This document shows positions 24,899 through 37,163 of a stretch of 64,000 nt of DNA, in pieces (position 1 is the first letter of the stretch; every line of letters begins with the position of its first letter). A program made the position numbers and the translations under genes. The notes under the pieces are model-generated. The model did not search any database and was not told the DNA's origin. It was given only the letters and a program-made list of their open reading frames with translations. The DNA is from Ectocarpus siliculosus (lineage: Eukaryota; Sar; Phaeophyceae; Ectocarpales; Ectocarpaceae). Where the stretch lies: the NCBI GenBank assembly GCA_000310025.1, contig FN649742.1:218241-282240 (forward strand), in the 5' to 3' direction.

Positions 24899-25382
24899 CT
24901 ACTGGCTGAAGCACCAAGACACGCAGTACACGGCAAAGAGAGACAAAGAACGCCACAGGCAGCAGTAGCCAAGCACAGCAGCACCGTTGAGCATGCGGAC
25001 CGAGCCGAAAGGGGCTGCCGCCTCAGAAATCAATTCAGAATTCAGAACGCGCGTCCCGGGCCCACAAACTGGAACTTTGGACCACCACACCGATCCCAAT
25101 CCCAAAAAGAAGCCATCCCACCGCCGTTGCTTATGCATCTCCTCTTCCTAACACCGGAAAGGCCATCCACATATATATATATGTCCTTACCTCCTTCAGG
25201 AGCGCTTCAGCCCGTCTGTGGTAGGTAGCAGCAGCACAACCACCGACCAAGAGTCGCGTACAAACAGCACAAACAAGAAGAAGCACAAGAAGCAGAAGAA
25301 AAGCAAGCAAGAGTGGTACCAGCTGCAGTTCAGTTGGACTTTGGGACCCAGTGGCGGGACGATGGGTTTTCTTGGTACGCAT
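24899..25382 (-). CDS. Possible small membrane-anchored protein (speculative)
   Basis: A minus-strand frame opens at 25382 with a basic start (MRTKKTHRPATG). It is followed by a very hydrophobic Leu-rich stretch at about residues 20-45, then TYHRRAEALLKE, and can run unspliced to 25131 (83 residues). A good donor, GAG|GTAAGG, lies at 25190, with an in-phase acceptor 43 bases later leading to a second frame ending at 24899. That intron would be far shorter than any other in this window. No family is recognised. The Leu run may only reflect the AAGAAGCA-rich opposite strand, so this could be chance. Confidence 0.2.
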
Positions 25383-28300
25383 CTTTTACACTCCACCACA
25401 CACTATACATTAAACAAGTCAAATAGCAGCACAAAGGAGCAGTGGTATATGTCATTTCCGGTCCCGCTCGCTCTCTGGGTGGGTATCGGCTGCTGTGCAA
25501 CAGGCGTCCATACCTTTTTCTCTCGCGCGTTTCCCGGCAGTGGATCCTGTTCGCTATGCGCCTCTTCTGTTCCATATCAGTCGCGCCCCGGACCGGGGTG
25601 GAGCGTGGTGTGGGTTGCATCTTGTCTATGTCTCCAAGGAAGGACCGCAGGTTGTGTTGTGCCAAGAGGCAGCTTTCCAGCTTTCCAGTAAAGCTTCTTT
25701 GTTCTTTTTCAAGTCTTCAGCAAAATAATTCCGGCCCCCGGCGAATATTCGCGGATCCACCTGCCTCTCGGTCTATTGTCTACGGCAGGCAGGTTGACGG
25801 TGGAGAAGAAGCAGGTGAAGGCGGGTTGGGTCCAAAATACCACCGCGTGCGTTACCCATCAAGGCCGTGGATGACACGGAGTATTTATTATTGGGTGCTT
25901 GCTGTGGGGCACCGCAGACACACACGGACGGTGTTTGTGTTTGCGTCGTTTTGGCTTGCCCGAAGGTTGTATGCATACAATATATTATCTTCGCGGGTGC
26001 GGCGTCGGGGTTGTGGCGTTGTGGCAGGAACTGACCTAGAACAGCATATCAAAGAATAGCATTTTTACGAAATGTACGCGCAACGTCACACACACACACG
26101 CCCCTGCCGCGCCAGATATGAGATGATGAAAAATATATCACGGATGCTACGCAGCTCTTATATACGTTCGAGAAGCCACCTGTGAAGTCATTAACAGTAC
26201 ATACCTGATGACTGACCTGTGCACAGATCAGGTATACAGCAGTACTACAGCAGTAGTGTCAAGTTTTGATTCTGTTCGGAAGCAAGTCCGTTCGAGTGAG
26301 GATCGGCACGGCCAACCGGGAACGAACGGAACAATACCACCTCTGAGTAATTTCGGAGTAAAAACTGCTGTGGTCTGAATTGTTTCTTCTAAATTTATTA
26401 TTAATTTTCGTTGTGAGGCATCACATGCCTCATGACCGTGACGAGGTGCCGATTTGGGGACGGCATGAATGAGCAGGCCGGTGGCGCTCTTCAGAACAGG
26501 GGATATATATAGGTTTTAGAATGACCAGGCTCAATCCGAGCCAGCCGATTTCACCGGCACTCGTATGCAGTATGGTAGTGGTGTCTGGCACTATTATATT
26601 GGAACCTCGACTGCTGTGTATCCCAGATGTCTATTTACGGTCTGTTAGTCTAACCGGTGTTGAAGGCTAGGACATGTGGCTAGGACACACCGTGGCCGAC
26701 CTAACCCAACCCAATCCTAACCCTCACCCACGGCCAACGCACGGCCTAGCGGCCGCGAACTGGTTGAGAACGCGGCTGCGTTCTCGGAATGCGGGTGAGA
26801 GGGCGCTGGAGAGGGTCAAGGCTAGGAACCAACGCCAACTGGCCAATCAGACGGCGCGAAACAGCTTAGATAGGAAGAGTCACTAGCAGAGTGTCAATAC
26901 GTAAAAAAATATTAAGAAAAAAAAAAGAACTGGAGGCCCAAGTGTGCCCAACCCTTGTTGGGTGTTGTAGTTGGCTTGGCTTGTGACCACGAAAAGGAAG
27001 AGGCGTCCGCGTCCTGCGTCAGTTGGACCAGTACCTACAGAGAGACCAGTACTCGAGCGGGGACCGAAATGGCTTGTTTTTATGTGAAGACAACAACAAG
27101 AACAACACAACAAACAACATCAACCACAATCATCACCAAAGAAAAAAGAGAGAAACCAACAACCCAGCGGCGCACACGAAGAAGATAGATTTGATAAACA
27201 GATAGATAGATGTTGTGTACATAGCATTGCATAGATAGATAGGTCCAAAACAGAGAGAGAAACAGGATTCTTCCAAAGATCAACGCCTATCTATACTCTG
27301 TCGCGGAGAATTACAATTTTCTTGAAAAACTCCGCTCGCTGTTAATCGATATTTGAATTCACAAAAAAAGTGCATATTATTATTATTTTTACCATGACCT
27401 TGCTTGCAGTTGCGCGAGGGTTGATGAGGTAAAAGGGGAAGGAAGCTTCTGGCTTGCTGCAAATAAATGCATACATACATACTACCCACCCTACATACCT
27501 TATAGACTACCTGCTGAAGAAAGAACAAGAAGAGATTAATTAATCGAAGAGGTTTGACCAGAGAGAGAGAGAGAGAGGTGAGTTGGTCAGGGACAAAACC
27601 TGAGCCGTCGTTTCATACATTCGCCACGAGCACAGACCGTAGGTGCTCTCCCAGCCCACAAAATTGACACACCTCCCTCGCCGCTTGGCAAAAAAACAGA
27701 GAGAGGAGGGAGAGTTGTTTGTGTACAAATTAATTGGTGCAATTACACACCGACTGATGGGGGTTTGAAAGTTGCACTTTCAACATCACCATCCCAACAA
27801 CAAAACAGCTCCCTTCTGCACCTACCTCTTCTTCCCAGCTAATAACATGCAGCTAGCTACATTAGAAGAGCTTGTTACAGATATCGCTGTAGAATGCTGC
27901 CCTTCCTTGGGGGAATCAATTAATTGTGGAAATACGGCAGTAGTGGCCTCCGCTGACACTACGTGCATGCCTGCCTGTGGTGGTAGTCTATTGATTGGAT
28001 GAAAAAAAAAACACAAGAAGAACGGACCATCGCCACAACGCGTCTTACAGCAGTAGTAATAATGACTGGGGGTGGAGCAACATTCGATCCCACATCATCA
28101 GCACAATATCGCGCCAACACGGCGGTCGGTCCTGGTTGTTGTGTGGAACATCATTCATTGATTGCTTGAGGTAGTGAATTGATTTGATTGAGCGGTAGCT
28201 TTTAGATAGTGCACAACATGTAAGTAATTAGAGGCTGCTTCGTACAGCAGCAGTAGGTATGCCTGGCATGCGCACAACGGAGCACACACTGACAGGATGA

Positions 28301-28869
28301 TGAGTTTAACTGAGTAATAATATAATGAAGAATCCGTGCACGGAAATAAACGTATCTTGAGAAAGACTACCCGTGCGAGACGATACCACTCTCCGTAGAA
28401 ATGCCGCAGAGTCGAAGCTGACGTGTTGCAGGGAGTGCTCAGGGAGTGGGCAAGAAAGCCTACTGGGCATATATATCTGAGCCTGTGTGAGCCTTTCCTG
28501 AGAACACTGATTGCCAGCTGAAGAACGAAAGAAAAAAACGCGAGAGAACAAAGTAAAAAATTTTACACGGCGGTTGGTTCTTCTTCCTTCAGTTGATCAA
28601 TGCCAACTATAAGAAGTGCCCGCGTCATCTATCAGTTGAGGTTTTTTAGACAAGTGCGTGCATACGGACATACGGATGAATACACTGCGATATCTACCGC
28701 GATCCCGTAGGACCTTTACCTTGCCCAACACTCACTTGTTGACAAATCTCTTGGAGAACCAGCAGTGCTTCTTGTTGCTTCGCTCTCTTTGGACGCAAGT
28801 AGAATGCTGTGATGAACGAAACCACAGACAGACGGGAGAGAGCGAGAGAGAGACTCCTCTCCAGTAGGG

Positions 28870-29295
28870 CAAGGGGCCCTCCATGTGGAAATCGTGGACG
28901 CCCCCCCCCCCCCCCCCCCGGGCCAAAATTGGGTGGAATAAAAGGGGTTTGGGGGGCCCCCTTGCGCCATTTATTTTTTGGGAATTTATGGTTCCTAAAA
29001 AAAAACAAAATTTTTTTTTTTGAAAAAATTTTCGGGCCCCTTTTCAAAACCCAGAAAATTTCTTTCTTTTTGGGGTTTTTGGTGGCCTAAAAAATTCCAA
29101 CCCCAGGAAAAAAACCCCCGACCCAAGGTGGAGCCCTTTTTCTGGGGGGTTTCCAAAATTTCCCCAACTCTCTGTGGGGGAACCCCCCCGGGCGCCCCTG
29201 AAAAAACCCCCCAAAAATTTGAAAACCCCGGGGTTTTTTTAAAAATTTCCCCAACCGGGGAAAAAAAGGGCCCCCCCCCCCCCCCCCCCCCCCCG
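28870..29295. other. Probable low-quality assembly sequence
   Basis: The stretch is bounded by C runs of 19 at about 28901-28919 and 25 at about 29270-29294. Between them nearly every base is doubled or stretched into homopolymers (for example AAAATTTTTTTTTTT and GGGCCCCTTTTCAAAACCC). This texture occurs nowhere else in the window and resembles stuttering base calls beyond a poly-C template. It should not be translated or interpreted biologically. Confidence 0.75.
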
Positions 29296-29352
29296 CGACC
29301 AAGATTGCAGCGTAGCCCAGGGTGTTCCGACGTTTCCAAATGGAGGGCCCGT
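29293..29352 (+). repeat. ~60-bp repeat unit beside the assembly gap, copy 1
   Basis: The block CGACCAAGATTGCAGCGTAG, then CCCAGGGTGTTCCGACGTTT and CCAAATGGAGGGCCC, recurs at 29853-29916 just past the N gap. Its end appears inverted at about 28875-28900 (GGGCCCTCCATGTGGAAA). All three copies abut C/G runs. Confidence 0.75.
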
Positions 29353-29731
29353 TGTACGCCGCTATATATGCCAGGCCCTCCTTTGAGCAACGTAGATGGC
29401 AATGGCTGAAACGGCTGCCTGTATGATGTGGTGGCAAGGCGTAAGATGCAGGCAATCCCTGTGAGGATTCTTCATGGCTCCACTAGGGTGTAGGCGTTGG
29501 TTGGAACCTGGTGCTAAGTAGTGCCATGTGTGATGAATGGTATCAGTACAGACAACAGGCAGCGTTTCCCCTTTTTTTTTCCTCTCGTGGACAAGGCGAA
29601 GGCGAGGCTGAGGCAGGCGGTGGAGTGGCCGGTCGTCCACAAGGCCTCTTTCGATCGGATGGGGCTTACACCCCCTAGGTACGTACGTACGCACGACGAG
29701 CGCTGAAGGCGTTCGATAGAATAGGCGTGTC

Positions 29732-29831
29732 NNNNNNNNNNNNNNNNNNNNNNNNNNNNNNNNNNNNNNNNNNNNNNNNNNNNNNNNNNNNNNNNNNNNN
29801 NNNNNNNNNNNNNNNNNNNNNNNNNNNNNNN
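29732..29831. other. Assembly gap (100 N)
   Basis: One hundred N bases, a conventional placeholder of unknown true length, flanked on the right by C-rich sequence. Confidence 0.99.
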
Positions 29832-29852
29832 CCATCCCCCCCCCTCCCCCCC

Positions 29853-29916
29853 CACGACCTAGATTGAAGCGTAGCCCAGGGTGGGGTGTTCCGACGTTTC
29901 CAGATGGAGGGCCCCT
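29853..29916 (+). repeat. ~60-bp repeat unit beside the assembly gap, copy 2
   Basis: The same element as 29293-29352, with a GGGGT insertion after CCCAGGGT. Copies on both sides of the gap suggest that this repeat plus adjacent poly-C caused the assembly break. Confidence 0.75.
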
Positions 29917-31132
29917 TGGGTGGGGAGGGGTGGTGAAGACTCTCATCCCCTCGGACTAATCTAAGCTATTTCCCACCCAGGTAGTTGCACCTCCCACCAA
30001 AGATCAGTATTTTTAGGAAAATACCAGAAAACGAAAAAACACAGAAATACTACCCGTGCGAGATATAACCAGAGCAGCAGTCGAAGGGAGGTCTTGAAGT
30101 CTTTACAGCAAATACATACTATTTCCCCAAGACCTACCGCATGCACCGTTAGATATCCATCCTTGTGCTCAAATCCCAAACAGGGTAGAAACCTGCAGGG
30201 AGAAGCAAGAAACGAAGAAACGAACGCAAAAAGACAAATAACATGCAACGTTCTTTGGACCCAACGCTTCGTGGCTACACAAGAAAAACTTTCGTTCGTA
30301 ATCTACTTGCGGCCTAATCGATGCGTCGCAACATGCTAAGCAAATCACAGCAACAACGACGGCTGGGGCCTTCTTTCGGAGCCTTTCTACATGTATCGCT
30401 ACGCTCAGAACTCGAGAACCTGCAAACATATTTACTTCTTCAGCGACTCATGCACCGAAAGGACGCACGCACGCGAATGAACGTACGTAAAATACTCTTA
30501 GTTGCCCATTGGTTTTTCTACCACGTACAAATGAATTCGTTGAATCAGGCATGACGGACACACGACGTACGCCCCCCTTCCCCTTGACAAACCAACAATC
30601 AATCAATGTTAACGCCAAGTTATACCGATTCCCAACATAATCAAACCAAACCCTCTGCGCGTTTTGAATGCATATACATGCATATTATCCACACCGCTGA
30701 CCTTGACAAGTCGATAACACTAAGTAATTCGGGCAGGACGTGGAGACGTGCTGTTGCTCAAGCGTGTGACAAGCACGCCGAGGACGTGAAAACACATGCA
30801 TGCACCGATTACCTGCTGACGTGGCGTTTTGCAGATGTAGTTTCGAAGCGGTCAAAATCTTCTGGAAAAAACGGCTACTCTTCTCCACAACCAACGACCC
30901 GACAAAACAAATCTGTATGTACATATGGCATGTGCGTATGGTGCACGATGCTCAATGGATGATGAGGCGAAAGAGCACGCGTGTCTGCCCAACCTCCGCG
31001 CGCTCGCGTTTCTCCCTGCCGCCCCCCGCCCCCCGTCCAAAACGCTGACTATCTACCATCCGGCAAGCACAGCCGTTCTTGGCCAACCTTCCTCCCTATC
31101 CAAAAGCTCTAGCGTCCGTGGACAACAGCAGG
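29917..31132. other. Intergenic region downstream of the CRT-like gene
   Basis: No supported gene. A minus-strand frame at about 29961-30248 has hydrophobic patches but no recognisable motif. The last few hundred bases before 31133 are expected to be the 3' untranslated region of the minus-strand transporter. Confidence 0.4.
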
Positions 31133-33586
31133 TCACATCTCCCACTCGTCGTCAACCGGCTTCGGGACCTTCTTCGTATGATCCCTCCTCCCCTGCGCCC
31201 CTCTCCCCGCCTCCATCCTTCTCCTGTCATAGAAACCCCTGTCCCCTTGGTCGCCTTCTTCCGCCAGATCGAGAAGAGGCTCGCGGTGATCTCCCGCGGC
31301 GTACGGCGGACCCGAACCGCGGCCTCTTATGGAAGAGGCGACCTTAGCGACGCGGTCACTGCCGGCCTCGATTCGGCCGAAGAAGTGGTGGAGCGCCGGG
31401 CCGAAGCGGTACAAAACCAGTCCCGTCATGACGAAAATCAGCCCGAGGATGTCCGTGGCGTGAAGGGGTTGGTGCCCGGGCACGAAAGGGAGCGCGAAGA
31501 TGACGTTTCCCTGTAGAAGAACAAGGAGGCAAGCGGCACGTCCAAGTTGAGGCTCGGGAGTCGAAACACCCTCCGCAACGAAAATCAGACAAAAAAATGG
31601 ACTGACAGAAACAACCTGAACTTTCGAGACAAAAACGTTAGGGCGTTCACCGTGAACCAGCTTGTGAGGTACAAGTATATAAAACGTTTGCAACTAGAGA
31701 CATGGCGATGGAGACTGCATGTTGTGCGTGCTTACACCCATCGCCGCTATATTAGAAGTGAGCCTGAAGAAAGTGTGGCTTCGCCTCCCTTGAAAAAAGA
31801 AGCACTGACCGGACGTGGAGTGTGGCTCATAGGCTTAGGTGAAGTTGAAAATTACTTTGATGAGAAATCGCACACTCGTCTCTGCCTATTCGTTCTCTCT
31901 CTCTCACACACACACTCTCTCTCTCCTTCTCTCTACCGCACGGGAAACCTGAAGGAAATTAGCAACTCTCGAATCAGTCTCTTGTCTCGTCTTCACCACC
32001 CACCCCCCAAAACCCTTCTACGTGACTGACGAGACACAAATCTGGTTAGTTTAGGCAGGCCCCACGACACAACCCCTTGCCCGGGGACAAAACCATTGAG
32101 GAAACGTTAACGTTTCTCACCAGGGGCACGCAGATCGTCATCGCCAGAAACAGCACATTAGCGCCGCCGTACTTCAATATCTGCCATCGCGCCGGCAAGG
32201 ACATAGAACAAGAAGAGTACGGCGGACACGGCATCAGCAGGCGGGCGACAAGATCCGTGTGTGTGCAAGAGACGGTGGCATTGGCGCACAATCAGTTGCT
32301 GTTCAAGAACGCAGGAGCATGATGTTCTGGGGTTCCACCCCTACGTATTCATGCACCGTGAATGGAGGTAAGATAGGGAGAAAACGAGCATCTCGCGGCG
32401 TTACAAAAGCCAAGCAATGTTGCCCTAAAATTGCCGTACCATGTGCTACACTCTATCCACATCCCTGAGGCTAGCTTGTGACAGAACGGCGATGGTCGCA
32501 CGCGCATGGTCTCCAGCGGTGCCGGCGAAACTAACGGCGGCGTTGTGGCTTGTGGAGCAACGAATGCACCAACCTCGCGAAGCACGACCAAGCCGTCGTC
32601 TGTCTCTTCGCTCTCACCAAGGTGATGAGGATGTTGTAGGTGATGTTCACCATCAGGTAGAGGGTGACATAGAGCGGACTGTCGGGCCAGCAGTTGTCCG
32701 GATGCTCCCCAATCATCACCGAGTTGTAGCCCAAGTAGCACATCCACCCATCCCAGAGGTTCTTCGGCAGCTCCAGGGGGGAGATCGCCGGGTCACCCGC
32801 TAGCGCCGCTGGCACTGCCAACGGTATGCAGACCAGGAACTGGAAAACGGCCACCCAGCTGCACATGCACACAGGATAACCAGAGTGGGCGAGGGTTTTG
32901 AAACGGTAGGGAAGGACCGCGAGGGAACGGAAACGGCGTGTGGTGAAATCGAGGAGGTCTGGTTTTATCGTCTCGCCGCCTGTTGTTGATGTCTTCACGC
33001 CAACAGACTAGTGAATTTGGCATTTTCGATCAGATACCCCTTGTTCTGCCGTCACAGGCCAACACAAAAAACGAAGCTCGCAGGACAGACGTAGTTGCAC
33101 CCAAACGGCAACGTGTTTTCAATCGAGCAAGCGGACAACATGACCCCCCAAAAAAACTGGTAAGCTGGACGAGGAGCAGACGTCAGCGGGAGAGCGGGAG
33201 AGCGCGCGCGCGAGAGAGAGAGAAAGAACAAGAGCCCATCGCTCAGACTCAAAAGATCAAATTGGAGTTGTCGTCTTCTCCGGCGATATTTTGTCGGAAA
33301 AATCAGGATATATACAGTAGTGCTTTTGGCTGGCGACTTGGGGTCGCACTCGGAATGTCCAAAAACATGCCGCACTGAGGATTTCGAGCTTGTTGCACCG
33401 CAGTAGGTTGAGAAACCACCGCAGAGCAACGCCGAAACGAACTACAGGCAACACCATCGTGTCACCAGTTACGGTGCCCCGTGTCAAAGACACACGACCA
33501 CACAACCAAACGTAGCAGCAACAACGTTAGTGCTGGGGATGAGATCGCCTCGGCTGTTCGTAGATAGTCCATGGCACAACAACAAC

Positions 33587-33617
<31 letters not shown>

Positions 33618-36600
33618 GAGACTCAACGGCAAGCTTTACAATGTGGAGATACAGCTAGATCTTCCGCCGCTCGAGTTATCACCCACCCGTTGAGGTATTC
33701 TCACTCACGCATTGAGACATTCTCACAATTAATGCTACCCATTGAGGTACTCTCACTTATCCATTGAGGTATTCTCACTTACAAATTGGGGTATCTCACT
33801 ATCTATTGAGGTATTCTCACTACTACCCATAGAGTAATTCTCACTCGCCGATTGAGGTATTCTCACTCAAGCATTGAGGTATTCTCGCTTACACATTGGG
33901 GTATCTCACTACGATCTATTGACGTATTCTCACTACCACCCATTGAGGTATTCTCACTCACGCATTGAGGTACTCTCACTTACCCATTGGCGTATGCTCA
34001 CTCACGCATTGAGGTATTCTCACTGCTATCCATTGAGGAATTCTCACTCACCCATTGAGGTAGATGGGGTCGAGCTCGGACTCGCCGAGAGCCATCTCCT
34101 TGTACACGCTTGAGAGCGCCATGGGTAAGCAGGAGGCCACCAGCACCATCGACCAAACCAACTCCTGTCCACCACCGCTGTGAAGGGAGGAAGACAAATA
34201 GAGCTCGTTTTTGTTCTTCAACCTACAGCCACATCCGGGCAACACGCCACCCATCACAGCCACGTCTCAAAATTCTGCTGCGAGAACGCGGCGTGTTTTG
34301 AGTCCTGTGTGATGGGTCGTGTGGAGCCGCGATGTGTGTTGCTGTTGTTGCTGCGAAGCAGCAAAACCAACCATTAACGGTTCGCGTGTTGCTCCTCAAT
34401 CTAGCTTATCGCCAAAGTCTGCTCTGTGGCCAAACCTGAAAAGTAACGCCTAGGGTGTTCCAGTTGTTGAAGCTAAATTATACTCTGTGTGATCCCGAGG
34501 TGGACGTACCTTCCGCATGAAGTACACCACAAGTCAAGTCAAGGCCACCCCTGTGCAGAGGTGGTACAAGTACTACTGTAACACTACAACATACGTCAAT
34601 TTCAGTCAATTTCAGTCATTTCTCTTCGGATTTGCACCTGCTGGAGCCAACCGCTAGGCTCGGGCCAATGGCGATCACGATCCCCGCAGCCACAACCGTT
34701 GCGCCGGTGTATTGCGAAACAGAATAGCGAGCCCCCGTCAAACGTTTGGAGGTCACCATTGAGATCGGGATCGCAGCCTGGAAATATGCGGGGAGGCACA
34801 TGCATACAACTATCAAGTTCAAAGTTCGAGAGAGTCAAAACACCGCGGCCATCACGTAGAGCGGGCTATGAGCCACCTGCGTACAGGCCGTGGAGAAAAC
34901 AATGATAACAGGAACAGTCGATCTAACTGCGAGACCACACCATGTTGGCGATTTCAAACCCTCCCCATCTTGTGCATTCAGTTTGAACACTACACAGGGA
35001 GGACGGGGCGCTCAAGCCCCCCCGGCCGCGCAGCCCATAGTAAACACATGGTCGGTTCCGAAAACCTCTTCACAAAAGATGCATAGGCAACGCCTGTACA
35101 GCAGTGCAGTGCTGCACACGCCATCGACCCCTTGACAGGATAAGCAACACTTAAGCGTATCAATTCTGGCTGTCTGTCCAGACCTGGGTGAGGAGGATGA
35201 TGAGGGACCCTCCTAGGTAGGTGGACGCGAAAATCTGCATGATGCCGCTGACGCCGTCCAGCGCGCCCATGACGGCGAACACTCTCTTGGGCACGCTGGT
35301 CTGCTCGGGCGTGATGGTGTCACCGTATCGCATCATGGGGATGATGTACGCGAAACTGAACGGGATGTCTGCGCCAAGGGAGGGAAGGTGAACGGGAAAC
35401 ACGCAAAACAAAAATTTTGGAATGATGTTGCAGCGATCTCCGTTCAGCATGGGAGGGAATGGCAAAATCACGGCAAAGATGTTATAAGATGGGAGAGGCG
35501 GTGTGTGGGCGACGTGCGGTAGCAGTACCAAGTCAGATGAGATGTCGAAGGGCAATATCCCACAGCACACGATTCGGGGCCTTGCATGATGCATGAAAAC
35601 GTAGCGGCTGCACGGCAGGCCGCAGCTGCGACAGGTGCAATCCCCAAACCTACGTGAGTTGCCCGATGCATTGCTCGCGCATGAAAAACCCCATAGCATC
35701 CTCAGCAGTTACATTCCTCAGTGACTCCCGGCGCCCTCAAAACGGGACCGTGAGATTCACGCCGTTTTCGTCAGGCCTCAAGTATATATCCGCCAGAGGG
35801 AGTGATGTCTACGAAAGCTTGCGCTGCAGCATTCTCTCTCAGCCAGAGCTTGCGGAACGCAGGCGCGTTTCGCGATATCTTGCGAGGGTTATGGTGATCG
35901 ACCCGTACTTGGTTGCAACGGAACTCTCCTAGTTCATTGCGTACGCGTACGTTGCATTTGCTCGCATGCTTCAGAGTGGGCGAACAAATCAACGTGCCAA
36001 CGAGAAGATATTACCCTTTGCTGTATTTAGAATCTGGGCTATCCGCCTAGTCCCACACTCACATACGAACGTCGTGAAGAGGTTCAGGAAATTGGGGTAG
36101 TTGTACATCGGGATCGTCTCCAGCTGGATCAATCGGCAACAAGGGCGGGCAACAAAAGAGGGGACAACAAATGTATGGACCGGGGATGCTTGGACTGAGA
36201 GGATTTTTCCCGCGAGGGGAAGATCAACAGCAAGCGCCCTGAAGCGAATACACATGCAGACGGCGAAACGGCAAAGCTCTGCTGCCGCTGCTGACTCTGG
36301 CACCGGCATCTACAGGTGGATGTGTCCTGCTGATGAACTGGTAATCATCGCCACTGCTCAAAGGCAAGAGAAGGAACGAAACATATGCATACCAACTCTT
36401 CACCTTTTGGAAAACCTTGTTCGCAAGGCTGACAAAAACCATCGCCGTGAAGCTCAGAAGAAGTCCTCGCTGGCGACGCTTAACTATATACGAGCGAGCC
36501 TCGTCTTCACGAGGGTACTGGCCTGACACCTGGGCACGAGAAAGCAATGTTCGTCGGGCGTCATGGTCTTTTCTTGCCTTTTTCCCTGCCCAGCCGGGGA

Positions 36601-37163
36601 ATGCGGAAGAAGTTCGCTGTGACAGGTCCACTGCTGCATTTTCCATGTGGGTGCAATTGTTCTAGAATTGTCTCATCTCAAACACGTTTTACTCGCGATC
36701 ATATCTGGTGCGTGCCACTATCACACATGATATCCGTCTTGATGTCTTGATGCCGTGTTTACTTTAAGCAGGTTACCTCGAATCAACCTTCGGAGGGGTG
36801 TTGTCAACCGTCGTCACACATACAAATCGCTTGTTCTTGCCTGCAACAGCGTTGTGTTGCTTTGAGATTATGTCATGAAGCAAAAAAAACATCATGCGGT
36901 TATTTCCCGCTGACAAACAGGCAAGCATTCGCCACGCGGAGCACTCCCACCCTCCCACGCGAGTCTCTCCCGCGCACAGCAGTTGAAGTCACCTTCAAGG
37001 TTGCGTTTGGGAGATGAACATTCCATCCAGCACCCCTTTTTTTTACACCTATTTGATTCACCTCTCTGAGCATCATGTATTCGTCCAGCTCCTCTTCGAC
37101 GGACGGGACGTGCTCGTGAGACTCATTCCGCAGAACTTGTTGCTGGGGCAGGGCATCTTTCAT
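31133..37163 (-). CDS. CRT-like transporter (chloroquine resistance transporter family), 9 exons
   Basis: This is a drug/metabolite-superfamily membrane carrier. Family members include Plasmodium PfCRT in the digestive vacuole and plant CLT plastid proteins that move glutathione precursors. Exons in reading order: 37062-37163, 36404-36529, 36063-36123, 35184-35368, 34638-34777, 34052-34177, 32618-32858, 32121-32180, 31133-31510, giving 472 residues with all phases consistent. Family landmarks are FVSLANKVFQK, IPMYNYPNFLN, MGALDGVSGIMQIFASTYLG, LLTQAAIPISMVTSK, LPMALSSVYKEMAL, DPIYLNGWVAVFQFL, YNILITLILKYGGANVLF and DILGLIFVMTGLVLYRFGP. About ten hydrophobic segments fit the family topology. 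The N-terminus is acidic and the last 60 residues are charged and poorly conserved. The first exon and the acceptor of exon 2 (36529) are the least certain; an alternative start at 36646 would extend exon 2. The donor of exon 6 borders a minisatellite. Substrate and membrane are not predictable here. Confidence 0.9.
31885..31935 (+). repeat. TC/CA dinucleotide-rich tract
   Basis: Runs of CTCTCTCTCT and CACACACACA lie within the last intron of the CRT-like gene. Confidence 0.8.
33578..33614 (+). repeat. CAA/CAG microsatellite
   Basis: Mixed (CAA)n and (CAG)n, seven or so CAG units in the middle. It lies in the CRT-like gene intron between exons 34052-34177 and 32618-32858, about 70 bp from the minisatellite. 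Confidence 0.9.
33685..34073 (-). repeat. ~22-bp minisatellite derived from a 5' splice site
   Basis: Sixteen intronic units of the consensus CATTGAGGTATTCTCACTCA (plus strand, period 20-24) run without interruption into the exon boundary at 34052. A seventeenth partial unit there spans the real splice donor. In the sense orientation of the CRT-like gene the unit reads ACCTCAATGGGTGAGTGAGA. The exon ends TACCTCAATGG and the intron begins GTGAGTGAGAA, so the repeat is the exon/intron junction itself. Units differ by substitutions. A higher-order pattern of about five units (compare about 33748-33832 with 33872-33952) suggests a second round of duplication. Several units keep a usable GTGAGT or GTAAGT. 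Confidence 0.9.

Larger units (their letters stand above)
21997..28860. other. Gene-poor repeat-bearing region
   Basis: I found no gene with recognisable similarity or a convincing exon chain. The region holds tandem repeats near 22675-22840, an (AAC)n array at 23551-23581, an ATCT run near 24763-24778, a (GA)n run near 27562-27577 and three copies of the TACAGCAGTA decamer (26235-26244, 26246-26255 and 28046-28055). One weak minus-strand candidate at 24899-25382 is listed separately. Confidence 0.4.

Noticed and set aside
26695-26735. Telomere-like CCTAACCC motifs
   Set aside because: Only a few irregular copies (CCTAACCCAACCCAATCCTAA) without a regular array; it is not a telomere or convincing interstitial telomere.
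28809-29455. Long open frames on both strands rich in Pro/Gly/Lys/Phe
   Set aside because: They arise from stretched homopolymers in probable low-quality sequence beside an N gap and contain no coherent protein signal.
33685-34073. CRISPR-like array (regular short repeats)
   Set aside because: Units abut each other without unique spacers, the genome is eukaryotic, and the array is explained by duplication of a splice junction.
36530-36646. Alternative start of the CRT-like protein at 36646 (MENAAVDLSQ)
   Set aside because: A good acceptor (TTCTCGTGCCCAG) at 36530 and an upstream acidic exon at 37062-37163 with matching phase fit the family's cytosolic N-terminus better; kept only as an alternative.
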